Part shown: in pieces, positions 17,799-26,953 of the stretch
Position numbering within the stretch: position 1 is the stretch's first letter
How the letters are laid out: each line of letters opens with the position of its first letter
Assembly (NCBI RefSeq): GCF_947654165.1
Contig: NZ_CANTKB010000009.1
Location: forward strand, 62,001 to 126,000
DNA length: 64,000 nt
Direction of reading: 5' to 3'
From: an uncultured Blautia sp.
GTDB lineage: Bacteria; Bacillota; Clostridia; Lachnospirales; Lachnospiraceae
The notes under the pieces: generated by a model
Databases searched by the model: none
The model's input: only the letters and a program-made list of their open reading frames with translations
What the model was told of the DNA's origin: nothing
Translations under genes and position numbers: made by a program

Positions 17799-18671
17799 TT
17801 ATTTATTATCAGACCACCAGGTTGGCGTATTGGTTTTTAGATTAGATTCATAAAATTGTGTTGGAGATATTCCTGTGAATTTTTTGAAAACTCTACTAAA
17901 ATACAAGGAATCTTCAAAACCAACTAGAGATGCAATTGTAGAAATGCTCATTGTATTTGTAGCGATTAACTCTTTAGCTTTTTGGATACGCAGCTCATTT
18001 AAAAAGTGAATAGGAGTTGTATTCGTATATTTTTTGAAAGAATGAGAAAAGTAACTATCACTAAACTTACAGAATTCGGCCATAGATGAAACTGTCCAAT
18101 TATCCATATAGTTTACATTCAGATTCATTATAAGACGGTCTAAAGAAAAACTGTCATTAGATACACGTGAAGCTTCTACTTGGAGTCGATTTATATAAGA
18201 AAACATAGTATACAATTTATGAATAACAAGTTCATTGTAACATGTTTTTTTTAATTGCAATTCTGTCATTATATCTTGGAATAGATTTTTTAAAAGAATG
18301 CTTTCACCTACAAATGTATTGTGAATATCAAATCTCGTTAGAAGCTCTTTGCATTCAGTTCCTGTAAAATGGATCCAATATACCTCTGGGGTATCTTTTG
18401 CATAATAATTATAAATTTGAGGTTCCCCTGGACGAAATAAAATAATATTGCCTGCTGTCATTGTTATCCACTCATTATTTATATAGTAGTGTCCAGATCC
18501 TTTGTATAGATAAATTATTTGATAATCCAATCTACCGTTATCTCTATTTTGAGCATAATCTTTTGTTTTTAAAATCTGTTGACCGCAACAGTTTACAACA
18601 AGAGGAGACAGTTTGTCTTCAAATCCAATAATCCTGCGATGATTTCTTAAATGACCTGATACATTAATCAT
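17799..18671 (-). CDS. AraC-family transcriptional regulator of sulfatase/ABC locus
   Basis: The 290-residue regulator has an N-terminal cupin-like sensor (IIYLYKGSGHYYINNEWITM, with the FRPGEPQIYNY strand) and a C-terminal double HTH: MAEFCKFSDSYFSHSFKKYT, then ISTIASLVGFEDSLYFSRVFKKFTGISPTQF. The ATG at 18671 is chosen because GGGAGG lies 10 bases upstream (18681-18686); the longer reading from 18734 has no ribosome site. It is divergent from the sulfatase operon and very likely controls it in response to a released sugar. Base composition is AT-richer than the flanking core genes. Confidence 0.88.
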   Translation of the reverse strand: MINVSGHLRNHRRIIGFEDKLSPLVVNCCGQQILKTKDYAQNRDNGRLDYQIIYLYKGSGHYYINNEWITMTAGNIILFRPGEPQIYNYYAKDTPEVYWIHFTGTECKELLTRFDIHNTFVGESILLKNLFQDIMTELQLKKTCYNELVIHKLYTMFSYINRLQVEASRVSNDSFSLDRLIMNLNVNYMDNWTVSSMAEFCKFSDSYFSHSFKKYTNTTPIHFLNELRIQKAKELIATNTMSISTIASLVGFEDSLYFSRVFKKFTGISPTQFYESNLKTNTPTWWSDNK

Positions 18672-18753
18672 AGTATTATTCCTCCCTATCAACAAGTTAC
18701 TTCTATTATATATTAAAAAAGCAGAATAATCCATATTGATGACATATATATTA

Positions 18754-18782
18754 ATGGAGTTTTAAAATTCGAATGTTATAAT
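18754..18782 (+). promoter_or_regulatory. Likely activator-dependent promoter of sulfatase operon
   Basis: A perfect -10 TATAAT (18777-18782) has no recognisable -35 at the right distance (ATGGAG at 18754-18759). This is the usual form of a promoter needing an AraC-type activator bound just upstream. Confidence 0.5.
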
Positions 18783-18822
18783 AAATTTAGATTTATGGTA
18801 GAAAACCAGAGGGGGTGATTAG

Positions 18823-20310
18823 ATGAAAAGACAATTTGTATTTATCATGACAGATACAACAAGAAAAGATATGGTAGGATGCTATGGGAATCCAGATATG
18901 AAGACGCCTAATTTAGATCAACTGGCCAAGGAAGGACTGAGATATGAAAATGCATATTCTTGCCAACCGGTATGTGGACCAGCACGTAGTGCTATTTTTA
19001 CAGGAACGTTTCCACATACAAATGGAATGGTAACTAACAGTATTGCAATGGGAGATAATGTTAAAACAGTAGGTCAACGTTTGAGTGATAATAATATTCA
19101 ATGTGGTTATATTGGAAAGTGGCACTTAGATGGAGGCGATTATTTTGGATTAGGTCGTTGTCCAGAAGGGTGGAATTCGGAATATTGGTATGATATGAAA
19201 TGTTATTTGGATGAATTATCGGACGAAGAAAGAGTTCAATCTCGAAATCCAAAAGAGTGCTATAAAGAAGGCTTTTCCCAGGAATTTACATATGCACATC
19301 GTTGTTCTGATAGGGCAATTAAATTCATTAACGAATTTAAAGAGGAAGATTTCTTTTTATCTGTATCTTATGACGAACCACACGGACCATCATTGTGTCC
19401 GGCACCTTACAACAAAATGTATGAAGGGTTTAAATTTGCAGATGGTCCTCAATTCAGTGATGATTTGAGCAAAAAACCTTTTATGCAGCAAGTTTGGGCA
19501 GGGGAACTCTTGCATGCAGCACCTGAAGAAGTAAATAAATCTTCCCAATTTCTTACACAGTTTTTAGGATGTAATTCATATGTGGATTATGAAATAGGAC
19601 GTGTCTTAGATGAGATAAACAGACAAATTCCAAATGCGATGATTATTTTTACATCAGATCATGGAGATATGTTGGGAGCACATCGATTGTTTTCAAAAAA
19701 TGCATCAGCATATAAAGAAGTCGCTAATATTCCTTTCATAATTAAAGGTGGAGTGAAAAATGCTGTAACAGATGAACCAGCATCACATATTGATATTGTA
19801 CCAACTATTATGGATTATTTTGGACTACCAATTCCGAAATTATTAGAAGGAAAAAGTATATTAAAACAAATTTATGACCCAAGTATAAAGGTTAACGATG
19901 TTGTGTATACCGAATTTACAAGATATGAAGTTGATCATGATGGGTTTGGTGGTTTGCAGATTATGAGAGCTGTTATGTCAGAAAAATATAAATTAGTAAT
20001 ACATTTATTGGATACAGACGAGTTCTATGATTTAGAAAAAGATCCTCATGAAATTAATAATTTAATTTATGATCCTGAGTATGAAATTATTCGAAATGAA
20101 TTTCATGATAGATTATTGGAACATATGAATGAAACAAGAGATTTATATAGGGGATATCAGTGGAAAATAAGACCATGGAGAAAAGATTATATTGCCACAT
20201 GGGATAACGAGGGCTATACAAGGCAAAGAGAAAATGAAGAGTATGAGCCAAGACAACTTGATTACGATACAGGTTTACCAATGGTAAATGCAGTGCGTAA
20301 GAAAGAGTAG
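18823..20310 (+). CDS. Cys-type sulfatase (type I, S1 family)
   Basis: The 495-residue sulfatase has the metal-site start FIMTDTTRKDMVGCYG and the signature CGPARSAIFTG, with Cys51 in the CxPxR context that is converted to formylglycine. It also has GYIGKWHLDGG (about residues 95-105) and the SDHGDMLGAHRLFSKNA metal/active-site block near 280. There is no signal peptide, so it acts in the cytoplasm, presumably on a sulfated sugar imported by the ABC transporter downstream. The Cys form needs an anaerobic sulfatase-maturing radical-SAM enzyme, which is not in the window. Likely substrates in a gut organism are host-glycan or glycosaminoglycan sugars, but this is inference. Confidence 0.9.
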   Translation: MKRQFVFIMTDTTRKDMVGCYGNPDMKTPNLDQLAKEGLRYENAYSCQPVCGPARSAIFTGTFPHTNGMVTNSIAMGDNVKTVGQRLSDNNIQCGYIGKWHLDGGDYFGLGRCPEGWNSEYWYDMKCYLDELSDEERVQSRNPKECYKEGFSQEFTYAHRCSDRAIKFINEFKEEDFFLSVSYDEPHGPSLCPAPYNKMYEGFKFADGPQFSDDLSKKPFMQQVWAGELLHAAPEEVNKSSQFLTQFLGCNSYVDYEIGRVLDEINRQIPNAMIIFTSDHGDMLGAHRLFSKNASAYKEVANIPFIIKGGVKNAVTDEPASHIDIVPTIMDYFGLPIPKLLEGKSILKQIYDPSIKVNDVVYTEFTRYEVDHDGFGGLQIMRAVMSEKYKLVIHLLDTDEFYDLEKDPHEINNLIYDPEYEIIRNEFHDRLLEHMNETRDLYRGYQWKIRPWRKDYIATWDNEGYTRQRENEEYEPRQLDYDTGLPMVNAVRKKE

Positions 20311-20334
20311 ATGGCACGAAAGAGAGGAAGAATT

Positions 20335-21285
20335 ATGAAAAAAGTAATGGCGATGAAAGGGAATACACCAGTTGTATCAAAAAGGAAGCGACACGATACG
20401 TTGGTTACCAATGCATGGTGTTGGCTTTTTATGTCCATAGCAGTTATTTTTTACATTCTATTTCAGGGATATCCTATTTTCTGCAGTATTCAGTATTCCC
20501 TTTTAGATTGGTCAGGATTAACAAATGATGCAAAATTTATTGGGCTTGCTAATTACAAGGAATTACTACAAGATGAACTGTTTTGGAATGCATTTTGGAA
20601 TAGTATAAAGTATACGGTAATGATAGTGCCTTTAGAATTGGTTGTTTCTTTGTTATTAGCTTATTTATTAAATAACGCAAAATTGAAAGGACGTTCAATT
20701 TTTAGAACAATGTACTTTGTTCCGGTTGTAACAACAGCATCTGTCGTAGGTATTATTATGATTTTCATTTTAGGTGTTCAAGGTCCAGTAAATCATATAT
20801 TAATGAGTTGGAATCTTATTGAACAGCCAATTAATTTTTTGGGTAATGCTAAGTACGCAATGCCTACACTGGTTATAATATCGCTATGGAAAGATTGCGG
20901 TACATACATGATTTATTGGTTAGCTGGATTACAAGGTGTTTCGAAGGATGTATACGAAGCGGCATATATGGACGGAGCGAATGAGAGACAAACATTCTTT
21001 CATATTGTATTACCGCTAATAGCACCAGTAGGTGGAATTATTGCATTGCTATGTGCCCTCAATTCTTTAAAAGTATTCGATATCGTGAAAACAATGACAG
21101 AAGGGGGACCATTCTATGCAACAGATGTAATTGCTACATTTGTATATAGAAGCGCTTTCTCTAGTGAAATAGGTATGCCAAGACTTGGTTATGCGAGTGC
21201 AGCAGCATTATTATTCGGTGCTACTGTGATCATAGTCGGGCTTATTTCTAATATGATCAAGAGTCGTTTAAATAAAATGAATTAG
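20335..21285 (+). CDS. Sugar ABC transporter permease (MalF/UgpA type)
   Basis: This permease of about 316 residues has six hydrophobic segments and the EAA loop (YEAAYMDGANERQTFFHIVLP, about residues 205-225) that contacts the ATPase. The ATG at 20335 follows GAGAGGAAG. The in-frame ATG at 20311 lies directly against the sulfatase stop and lacks a good site. It belongs to the carbohydrate uptake (CUT1) type. No ATP-binding subunit is encoded in the cluster, as is usual where a shared MsiK/MsmK-like ATPase serves several importers. Confidence 0.92.
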   Translation: MKKVMAMKGNTPVVSKRKRHDTLVTNAWCWLFMSIAVIFYILFQGYPIFCSIQYSLLDWSGLTNDAKFIGLANYKELLQDELFWNAFWNSIKYTVMIVPLELVVSLLLAYLLNNAKLKGRSIFRTMYFVPVVTTASVVGIIMIFILGVQGPVNHILMSWNLIEQPINFLGNAKYAMPTLVIISLWKDCGTYMIYWLAGLQGVSKDVYEAAYMDGANERQTFFHIVLPLIAPVGGIIALLCALNSLKVFDIVKTMTEGGPFYATDVIATFVYRSAFSSEIGMPRLGYASAAALLFGATVIIVGLISNMIKSRLNKMN

Positions 21286-21301
21286 GAGGGAGGAAAGTGA
21301 T

Positions 21302-22144
21302 ATGAATAGAGCAAAAGGGAAAAAAATAGGAAAACAATTGTTTTCATATGCATTTTTATTGATTGGCGGTCTGATTTGGATTTATCCGTTTTTATGGATG
21401 ATTTCAGCATCCTTCAAAACGCAACCAGAATTCTTTGCGAATAGATTAGGGTTAATTCCAGAAAACCTAACTCTGGATAACATCGTACGAATATGGAATA
21501 AAGCTAATTTTAGTCAATATTTTCTAAATACAGTAATTGTCACTTTATTTTCAGTTCTAATTGTTTTAATTATGACTATGATGGCAGGTTATGCAATGGG
21601 ACGTTATAAATTTTTTGGAAAAAAATTTATAATGGCAGTATTTTTGGGGAGTATTGCAATTCCTTTAGTGAGTACAATTATTCCTACATTTGAGGTAGTT
21701 AAGGGAATGGGACTCCTTGGAACCAAAACAGGTTTAATACTATCTCAGGCAGGTGGGGCTCATGTTATTTTCCTACTACTTTTCACTAGTTTCTTTGAAT
21801 CCATACCAAATGAATTAGAGGAAGCCGCAAAAATGGATGGTAGTAATTATTTTCAAACATTTATACATATTATGATGCCACTCTGTAAACCAATTGCAAC
21901 CACAGTTGTAATTATGGAAACGATTTGGGCATGGAATGCATTTATGTTACCGTTAGTATTAACATTAAACAATCCAGCATCACGTACCTTAGCAGTAGGT
22001 TTGTATGCATTTAAAGGTGAAAATACAGTTGATTGGACTGGTATTGCAGCGGGTGGTACCATCTCAGTTATTCCAATTATTATCCTATTTATTTGTATGC
22101 AAAAATATTTTGTAGAAGGTATTGCAGGAGCTGTGAAAAGTTAA
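21302..22144 (+). CDS. Sugar ABC transporter permease (MalG/UgpE type)
   Basis: The 280-residue partner permease has six hydrophobic segments and the EAA loop (ELEEAAKMDGSNYFQTFIHIMMP, about residues 162-184). The N-terminal WIYPFLWMISASFKTQPEFF is typical of MalG-like CUT1 subunits. GGAGGGAGG lies just before the ATG. It sits 16 bases after the first permease and 21 before the binding protein, so the cluster is one operon. Confidence 0.92.
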   Translation: MNRAKGKKIGKQLFSYAFLLIGGLIWIYPFLWMISASFKTQPEFFANRLGLIPENLTLDNIVRIWNKANFSQYFLNTVIVTLFSVLIVLIMTMMAGYAMGRYKFFGKKFIMAVFLGSIAIPLVSTIIPTFEVVKGMGLLGTKTGLILSQAGGAHVIFLLLFTSFFESIPNELEEAAKMDGSNYFQTFIHIMMPLCKPIATTVVIMETIWAWNAFMLPLVLTLNNPASRTLAVGLYAFKGENTVDWTGIAAGGTISVIPIIILFICMQKYFVEGIAGAVKS

Positions 22145-22165
22145 AAATCTAAGGAGGATAAGATT

Positions 22166-23650
22166 ATGAAACTAAAAAGATTAAAAGCATTATTAGTGTC
22201 ATCTGTTTTAGCAATCACAATGTTGACTGGTTGTGCTACACCATCAGTGTCTGGAGATAGAGAAACTCAAGAATCGTCACAAGGTTCAGGAGAAACAGAT
22301 GCAGACGGAAAAGTAACAATCAGGGTAGTAGACTGGACAGATGGGAATGTAGAACAAAGAGATGCGTTCCATGAAAAATTTATGAAGGAAAACCCAGATA
22401 TTAATGTTGAATATACTCGTTTGACAGTAGACCAATTTAAAAACACAATTGTTACGATGATTAAATCGGGAGAAGGTCCTGACATTTTTCCGATTCCAGT
22501 AGGTATGACGTTAAATACAGCACTTGAAGAAAACTGGTTCCAATCATTAAATCCATATGTTACAGAAGAATTTGAAGCATCATTTGATCCTGCATCGTTT
22601 GCAGAGGGTGTGACACATATTGGGGATGAATGGTATACGATTACAGAAAATATGCCTACAATTCAATGCCTATTCTACTATAATAAGGATGTATTAGATG
22701 CAGCAGGTGTAAAAGAAATTCCAAAAACATATTCTGAGTTTAGAGAAGTTTGTAAAAAAATTACTGATAATGGAAATGGAATGGTATACGGTATGATTGA
22801 TGGTGGAAAACAAGTAAACCGTATGGATGTTCTGGCAAGATCGTTAGCAGCTGCAGCAGGTGGAAAAATTGCAGCTACGCAAAAAGTATTAACAGATAAT
22901 GGACGTGCACCTTACGATACAGAACCTGTTCATAATGCTTTAGGACTCATTTCAGATTTAGTTAAAGACGGTAGTATTCATCCAGACACAGTAAACATTA
23001 GTGCTCCAGAAGCAAGAGAATTATTTGCACAAGGACAAGCAGGATTCTTATGTCAAGGAATGTGGTGTATTCCTTCGTGGGATACAAATTATCCTGATAT
23101 GAATTACGGGGTAATGTCAGTTCCAGTACCAGACGGAATGTCAAATACATATGTACAAAAAGGGGAATTATCTCCATGGATAGGATTATATAGCCAATCG
23201 AAACATCCAGAAGAGGCTGCAAGATACTTAATGGCGTTCTTCAGTGAAGAATATGGTTATCAATCAGGTTGTGTAGAAGATGGAACATTCGTTTCTGTTA
23301 TTCCATCGGTTAATGAAAAATATATGACAAATCCAGTTATGAAAGAATATTACACAATTGCAGAAGAAACATCAAAAGTTGTTCCAACTATAACATCGAG
23401 AGATGAAACTGCACATGATTTCTACGCAGAAGTGAAAGATGTACAACCTAGTCTTGGCGCAATTGTACAAGGTGTTGTTGCACAAAGTATAACGGATTAT
23501 AAATCAGAGTTGAAAACATTTGCAGACGCATCTACAGAAGAATGGAAGAGAGCATGTAAGGCTGTTGGAATGGATTATAGCATGTTAGAGTTTGAAAACT
23601 GGGATAATACAAAGGATTATACAGAAGAAGACTATGCAGCATTAAAATAA
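22166..23650 (+). CDS. Extracellular sugar-binding lipoprotein
   Basis: The 494-residue solute-binding protein has a lipoprotein signal peptide: basic start, hydrophobic core and lipobox LTGC with lipidated Cys23. A Ser/Glu/Thr-rich linker follows, then a family 1 solute-binding fold (VRVVDWTDGNVEQRDAFHEKF-like start, GPDIFPIPVG near residue 107). It should deliver the oligosaccharide or sulfated sugar to the two permeases upstream. AAGGAGG precedes the ATG. The operon ends at the terminator at 23682. Confidence 0.92.
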   Translation: MKLKRLKALLVSSVLAITMLTGCATPSVSGDRETQESSQGSGETDADGKVTIRVVDWTDGNVEQRDAFHEKFMKENPDINVEYTRLTVDQFKNTIVTMIKSGEGPDIFPIPVGMTLNTALEENWFQSLNPYVTEEFEASFDPASFAEGVTHIGDEWYTITENMPTIQCLFYYNKDVLDAAGVKEIPKTYSEFREVCKKITDNGNGMVYGMIDGGKQVNRMDVLARSLAAAAGGKIAATQKVLTDNGRAPYDTEPVHNALGLISDLVKDGSIHPDTVNISAPEARELFAQGQAGFLCQGMWCIPSWDTNYPDMNYGVMSVPVPDGMSNTYVQKGELSPWIGLYSQSKHPEEAARYLMAFFSEEYGYQSGCVEDGTFVSVIPSVNEKYMTNPVMKEYYTIAEETSKVVPTITSRDETAHDFYAEVKDVQPSLGAIVQGVVAQSITDYKSELKTFADASTEEWKRACKAVGMDYSMLEFENWDNTKDYTEEDYAALK

Positions 23651-23681
23651 TGTGTTCTATTGTAATGGGCAGTATATAGTA

Positions 23682-23721
23682 AAAACCTCCAAAGTAGTAG
23701 GAACTACAATGGAGGTTTTTT
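23682..23721 (+). terminator. Terminator of sulfatase/ABC operon
   Basis: AAAACCTCCA (23682-23691) and TGGAGGTTTT (23710-23719) form a 10-bp stem with T run. It overlaps the end of the convergent YesL fragment. Confidence 0.85.
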
Positions 23722-24000
23722 ATGGGATTCAAGATGTTTACATATATTTTTGAGGATTTTGGAAAATATCAATGAATTAATAAAGTATGTTAGGGCAATT
23801 CCCAAAACAGCATAAATCATAAATACAATTCCTGTTGCTAACCAAGACATAAGTGATAATAGAATCGGTACAAATGTTAATAAAACCACGATGATCGTAT
23901 AAGGTAAGTGATTAATGGATGCAATCAAGGCAAAGTGCAGAGTGCACAAAATACTATTTTCAAATCGAGCTACAGTAGGACATATGTATGTAAATGTCAT
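23704..24000 (-). pseudogene. YesL-type (DUF624) membrane protein, C-terminal fragment
   Basis: The 98-residue fragment resembles the last half of DUF624/YesL proteins: a TYICPTVARFENSI motif, then a hydrophobic hairpin with HLPYTIIVVLLTFVPILL and a final helix ending in INSLIFSKILK. Full members are about 200 residues with four to five helices. The N-terminal half is missing, and just upstream lies a transposed element. YesL genes usually sit in sugar ABC transporter clusters, so this is probably a leftover of an older transport locus damaged by IS activity. Confidence 0.6.
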
Positions 24001-24025
24001 TATATATAAAAATGTTATTAATAAT

Positions 24026-24609
24026 AACTATAAATGAGCAAGTTCGTGATTTTGCATAAAAGAAAGACACCTCGATTCCGTGTGTTGTATAATGAAAGTG
24101 CCTAAACAAACATTTGCAACATTTACGAAAGAAGGTGTCTCTCGCAAATATTATACATCATTCCTCATTCATATACAACCAGTTTAAAAAATTAAACTTA
24201 TGCAAATTTTATTCGAACCGAATAATAAACCATCTTATGAGTATCCTAATCAGTATTTTCATTTCAGGATATCATGGAAAAACCACGGACTTTGCTAAAA
24301 ACAGTTCCTGTCACAGAACTACGATTGCCCATTTCCTCAATTCCGGAAAATGGGATGATTCCTTACTTTCAGATACGTTAAAATGCTCTGTCATTGAGAT
24401 TATTTATTCAGAAGCAGCACGCACCGGAAAGCCTGTTTTCTGTATTGTGGACGATACGATCGCTTCAAAGACAAAGCCTTCGTCACAGGCCATTCAGCTG
24501 GAAAAGTATCGTTATCTTTTTCAATGTGCAAAGGAAAGTAATGATTTTGATTCATTTATGAAATTCGCAGTGTAGTTTTGTGCAATTTTTCAAATTTGCT
24601 CATTTATAG
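24026..24609 (+). mobile_element. 584-bp internally deleted IS with 7-bp target duplication
   Basis: The ends are inverted repeats beginning CTATAAATGAGCAA on both sides (24026 inward, and the complement ending at 24609), with weaker similarity continuing to about 34 bases. The element is flanked by direct ATAATAA copies (24019-24025 and 24610-24616). Inside is a shortened DDE transposase frame. The AT-rich context makes a 7-base match less decisive than usual, but its exact position next to both ends supports it. Confidence 0.7.
24114..24575 (+). pseudogene. DDE transposase remnant with central deletion
   Basis: The open frame of 153 codons begins at a TTG. Residues about 53-128 match the N-terminal part of a DDE transposase (YHGKTTDFAKNSSCHRTT, then FCIVDDTIASKTKPSSQAI with a catalytic Asp). 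The sequence then jumps to a C-terminal block (YLFQCAKESNDFDSFMKFAV). Relatives are about 400 residues or more, so most of the catalytic domain is missing. It cannot move itself but could be moved in trans by a full copy elsewhere. The exact IS family is not certain. Confidence 0.65.
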
Positions 24610-24616
24610 ATAATAA

Positions 24617-25069
24617 AATGATTTGAAGTGGATTTTGAAATATTGTACTTATAATTATTATAAACTTTACTGAAAAAAGGATTTGGGTTCTTTTTCGTGA
24701 AGGAGTATATTGGTTAAGCTGGGACTGATGCTGGTAGGGGGAAATAAGATATGGAGGATAAAAGAAACGATTTTTCGGAAGAATAGGAAAAATTATAAGC
24801 AATGATATTCCAGAAGGTGAATATATTGTGACAAGTTTTACTCAGAACATGACAGAAATCAAAAGCGTGCTTACTGGCGAGAATCGTAAGATTTAAATTT
24901 GAAATTCTTTTTTATGTAATATATAATAAAAGTAACAAAACACAGCGGATGCTAAAGATAGGAAAGGAGAGATAGTCCATTAACTGATGTTGTTTCACAA
25001 ATGACAAGATTTATAAAATACATGAGACAAGACTACATAGGAAGAGAAAAATTAAGAGAGGTAAGTTTC
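24617..25069. other. AT-rich stretch with a small unassigned coding remnant
   Basis: No complete gene is seen. A short open stretch at about 24768-24896 reads as plausible protein (for example IPEGEYIVTSFTQ to a stop at 24894) but has no start, and I do not recognise it. The rest is AT-rich; an imperfect AGAGAGG site before 25070 serves the next gene. Confidence 0.4.
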
Positions 25070-25987
25070 ATGGAGAATCCTATAAATAATACGATATTTG
25101 ATGATGTTTTTCGGACATTGATAGAGAAGATGCCAGAATTGGCCGTTCCCCTGATTAATGAAATTTTCGGTACATCCTACCCGGAAGACATAGAAATCAT
25201 ACAAAGGAGAAATGAACATCAGACCAAACAAGGAGAAATTATCACAGATTCCCTTTTGTTGATAAAAGATAAAATGTATCATTTAGAATGTCAAAGTACA
25301 CAAGATAGAGGAATGGTTGTGCGAATGATAGAATACGATTTTTCTATCAGCCTGGAATCTATGGAAAAAGAAGAGGGGAGATATCGAATGTATTTTCCTC
25401 ATTCCAGCATTCTTTATTTGCGAGGGAATCAAGAAACAAAGCTGTTATCCATAGAAGTGATTATGCCAGACGGAAGCACTTGGGAATACAAGGTACCAGC
25501 AGTATATGCAGGATATTATACAAAAGAAGAAATTCTGAAGAAACGCTTATTTTTTCTCTTACCCTTCTATATTATGAGATATGAAAAAACTGATCTGGAA
25601 ACAAAACATCAGGAGTTAAAAATTATGCTGGAAGAATATGCGGAGATTGAAAAACACTTAGAAAAAGAGTTTCTAGAAGAAGGGAAAGAGAGAGAATACC
25701 GTGACCTGGTAGAGTTAATTATAAGAATAGCAAACTATATATTAAAAGATAAGAAAAAAGCCAAGAAAGGATTTGGTGAGATTATGGGTGGAAAAGTGTT
25801 AGAGCTAGAATCTGATCGGTTAATACAACAGGGACGAAGTGAAGGCCTAGAGCAGGGGCGAACACAAGAACAGAGAATAATCATCGGTAAACTATTATCA
25901 AAGGGGAAAACTGTAGAAGAAATAGCAGAACTTCTGGATATGTCAGCAGAACAGGTGAGGATTTTTGTAGAAGAGACAAAAGCGTAA
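25070..25987 (+). CDS. Rpn-family PD-(D/E)XK nuclease (transposase_31-like)
   Basis: This protein of about 305 residues belongs to the recombination-promoting nuclease/putative transposase group. The N-terminal PD-(D/E)XK core shows FRTLIEKMPELAVPLINEIFG, ITDSLLLIKDKMYHLECQST (Asp then Glu-Cys-Gln in place of ExK, as usual here) and a FLPFYIMRYEK segment. The C-terminal third is helical and charged and ends in a small HTH-like motif (KTVEEIAELLDMSAEQVRIF). The start at 25070 (MENPINN) is preferred to 25001 from family similarity. Such genes are multi-copy in Lachnospiraceae; a C-terminal relative lies at 34.5 kb. Confidence 0.8.
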   Translation: MENPINNTIFDDVFRTLIEKMPELAVPLINEIFGTSYPEDIEIIQRRNEHQTKQGEIITDSLLLIKDKMYHLECQSTQDRGMVVRMIEYDFSISLESMEKEEGRYRMYFPHSSILYLRGNQETKLLSIEVIMPDGSTWEYKVPAVYAGYYTKEEILKKRLFFLLPFYIMRYEKTDLETKHQELKIMLEEYAEIEKHLEKEFLEEGKEREYRDLVELIIRIANYILKDKKKAKKGFGEIMGGKVLELESDRLIQQGRSEGLEQGRTQEQRIIIGKLLSKGKTVEEIAELLDMSAEQVRIFVEETKA

Positions 25988-26149
25988 TTAAGCAGAACTC
26001 TTGTCAGTGCCATGAAAGGTGCTGGCTGGAGTTTTTTTGCTTTATATCATTTAAAGTATCTCCAACGAAGATAAAAACAAGAGTTGTAGGATTCCTAAGA
26101 TATTGTTATAATTCTTAAATGAAGTATCATATTTTAGAGGAGAAATTTT

Positions 26150-26947
26150 ATGCGTTTAAATAAATTTTTGAGTGAAGCAGGCGTGTGTTCCAGAAGAGAG
26201 GCAGACCGGCTGGTAGAGCAGGGGCATATCACAGTCAATGGGAAAACAGCGGTCTGTGGGATGCAGGTGGGAGAGACTTCCAGTGTCTGCCTGGATGGAA
26301 AGCCTGTGAAGCTTCAGGAAAAAAAGGTACTTCTTCTTTTTTATAAACCAAAAGGAATCGAATGTACGGCTGATATGAGAGTCAAAAAGAACGTGATTTC
26401 TTATATAAATTATCCCATCCGGGTATATTATGCAGGAAGGCTTGACAAAGATTCTGAGGGACTTCTTTTGCTGACTAACCAGGGTGAACTGGTGAATCAG
26501 ATGATGAAAGCTGGAAATTTCCACGAAAAAGAATATCTTGTGACCGTAGACAAGCCTGTGACAGAGGAATTTCTTCAAGGTATGCGGGAAGGTGTTCCTA
26601 TACTGGGGACCATTACCAGAAAATGCAGAGTCCAGAAGGACGGAGAATACAGTTTTCGTATTGTTCTGACTCAGGGTCTGAACCGTCAGATTCGGAGAAT
26701 GTGCAGTTATTTCGGGTATGAAGTGAAGAGTCTGAAACGTATCCGCATTATGAACCTTACACTGGGAAATCTGGCAGTGGGAGAATATAGAGAGGCTACG
26801 GACAAAGAAATAGAAGTGTTACAAAAACAGCTGGAAGCAGGAAAACGTGCACCTGTACAAGAGGTGTACCGTGGTGGAAAACCTGTAAAAAATCCGGGTA
26901 AATACAGAAATCCGGAGAAAAAGTATAGGAAAAACAGGAGGGTTTAA
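26150..26947 (+). CDS. rluF: 23S rRNA pseudouridine synthase, RluF-like
   Basis: The 265-residue RsuA-family pseudouridine synthase has an N-terminal S4 RNA-binding domain (MRLNKFLSEAGVCSRREADRLVEQGHITVNG), a catalytic GRLDKDSEGLLLLTN motif near residue 100 with the nucleophilic Asp, and the RluF-like block NFHEKEYLVTVDKPV followed by LTQGLNRQIRRMC. A basic tail follows. RluF modifies U2604 of 23S rRNA in E. coli. The gene is 6 bases upstream of ligA and likely co-transcribed. Confidence 0.9.
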   Translation: MRLNKFLSEAGVCSRREADRLVEQGHITVNGKTAVCGMQVGETSSVCLDGKPVKLQEKKVLLLFYKPKGIECTADMRVKKNVISYINYPIRVYYAGRLDKDSEGLLLLTNQGELVNQMMKAGNFHEKEYLVTVDKPVTEEFLQGMREGVPILGTITRKCRVQKDGEYSFRIVLTQGLNRQIRRMCSYFGYEVKSLKRIRIMNLTLGNLAVGEYREATDKEIEVLQKQLEAGKRAPVQEVYRGGKPVKNPGKYRNPEKKYRKNRRV

Positions 26948-26953
26948 ACATAC

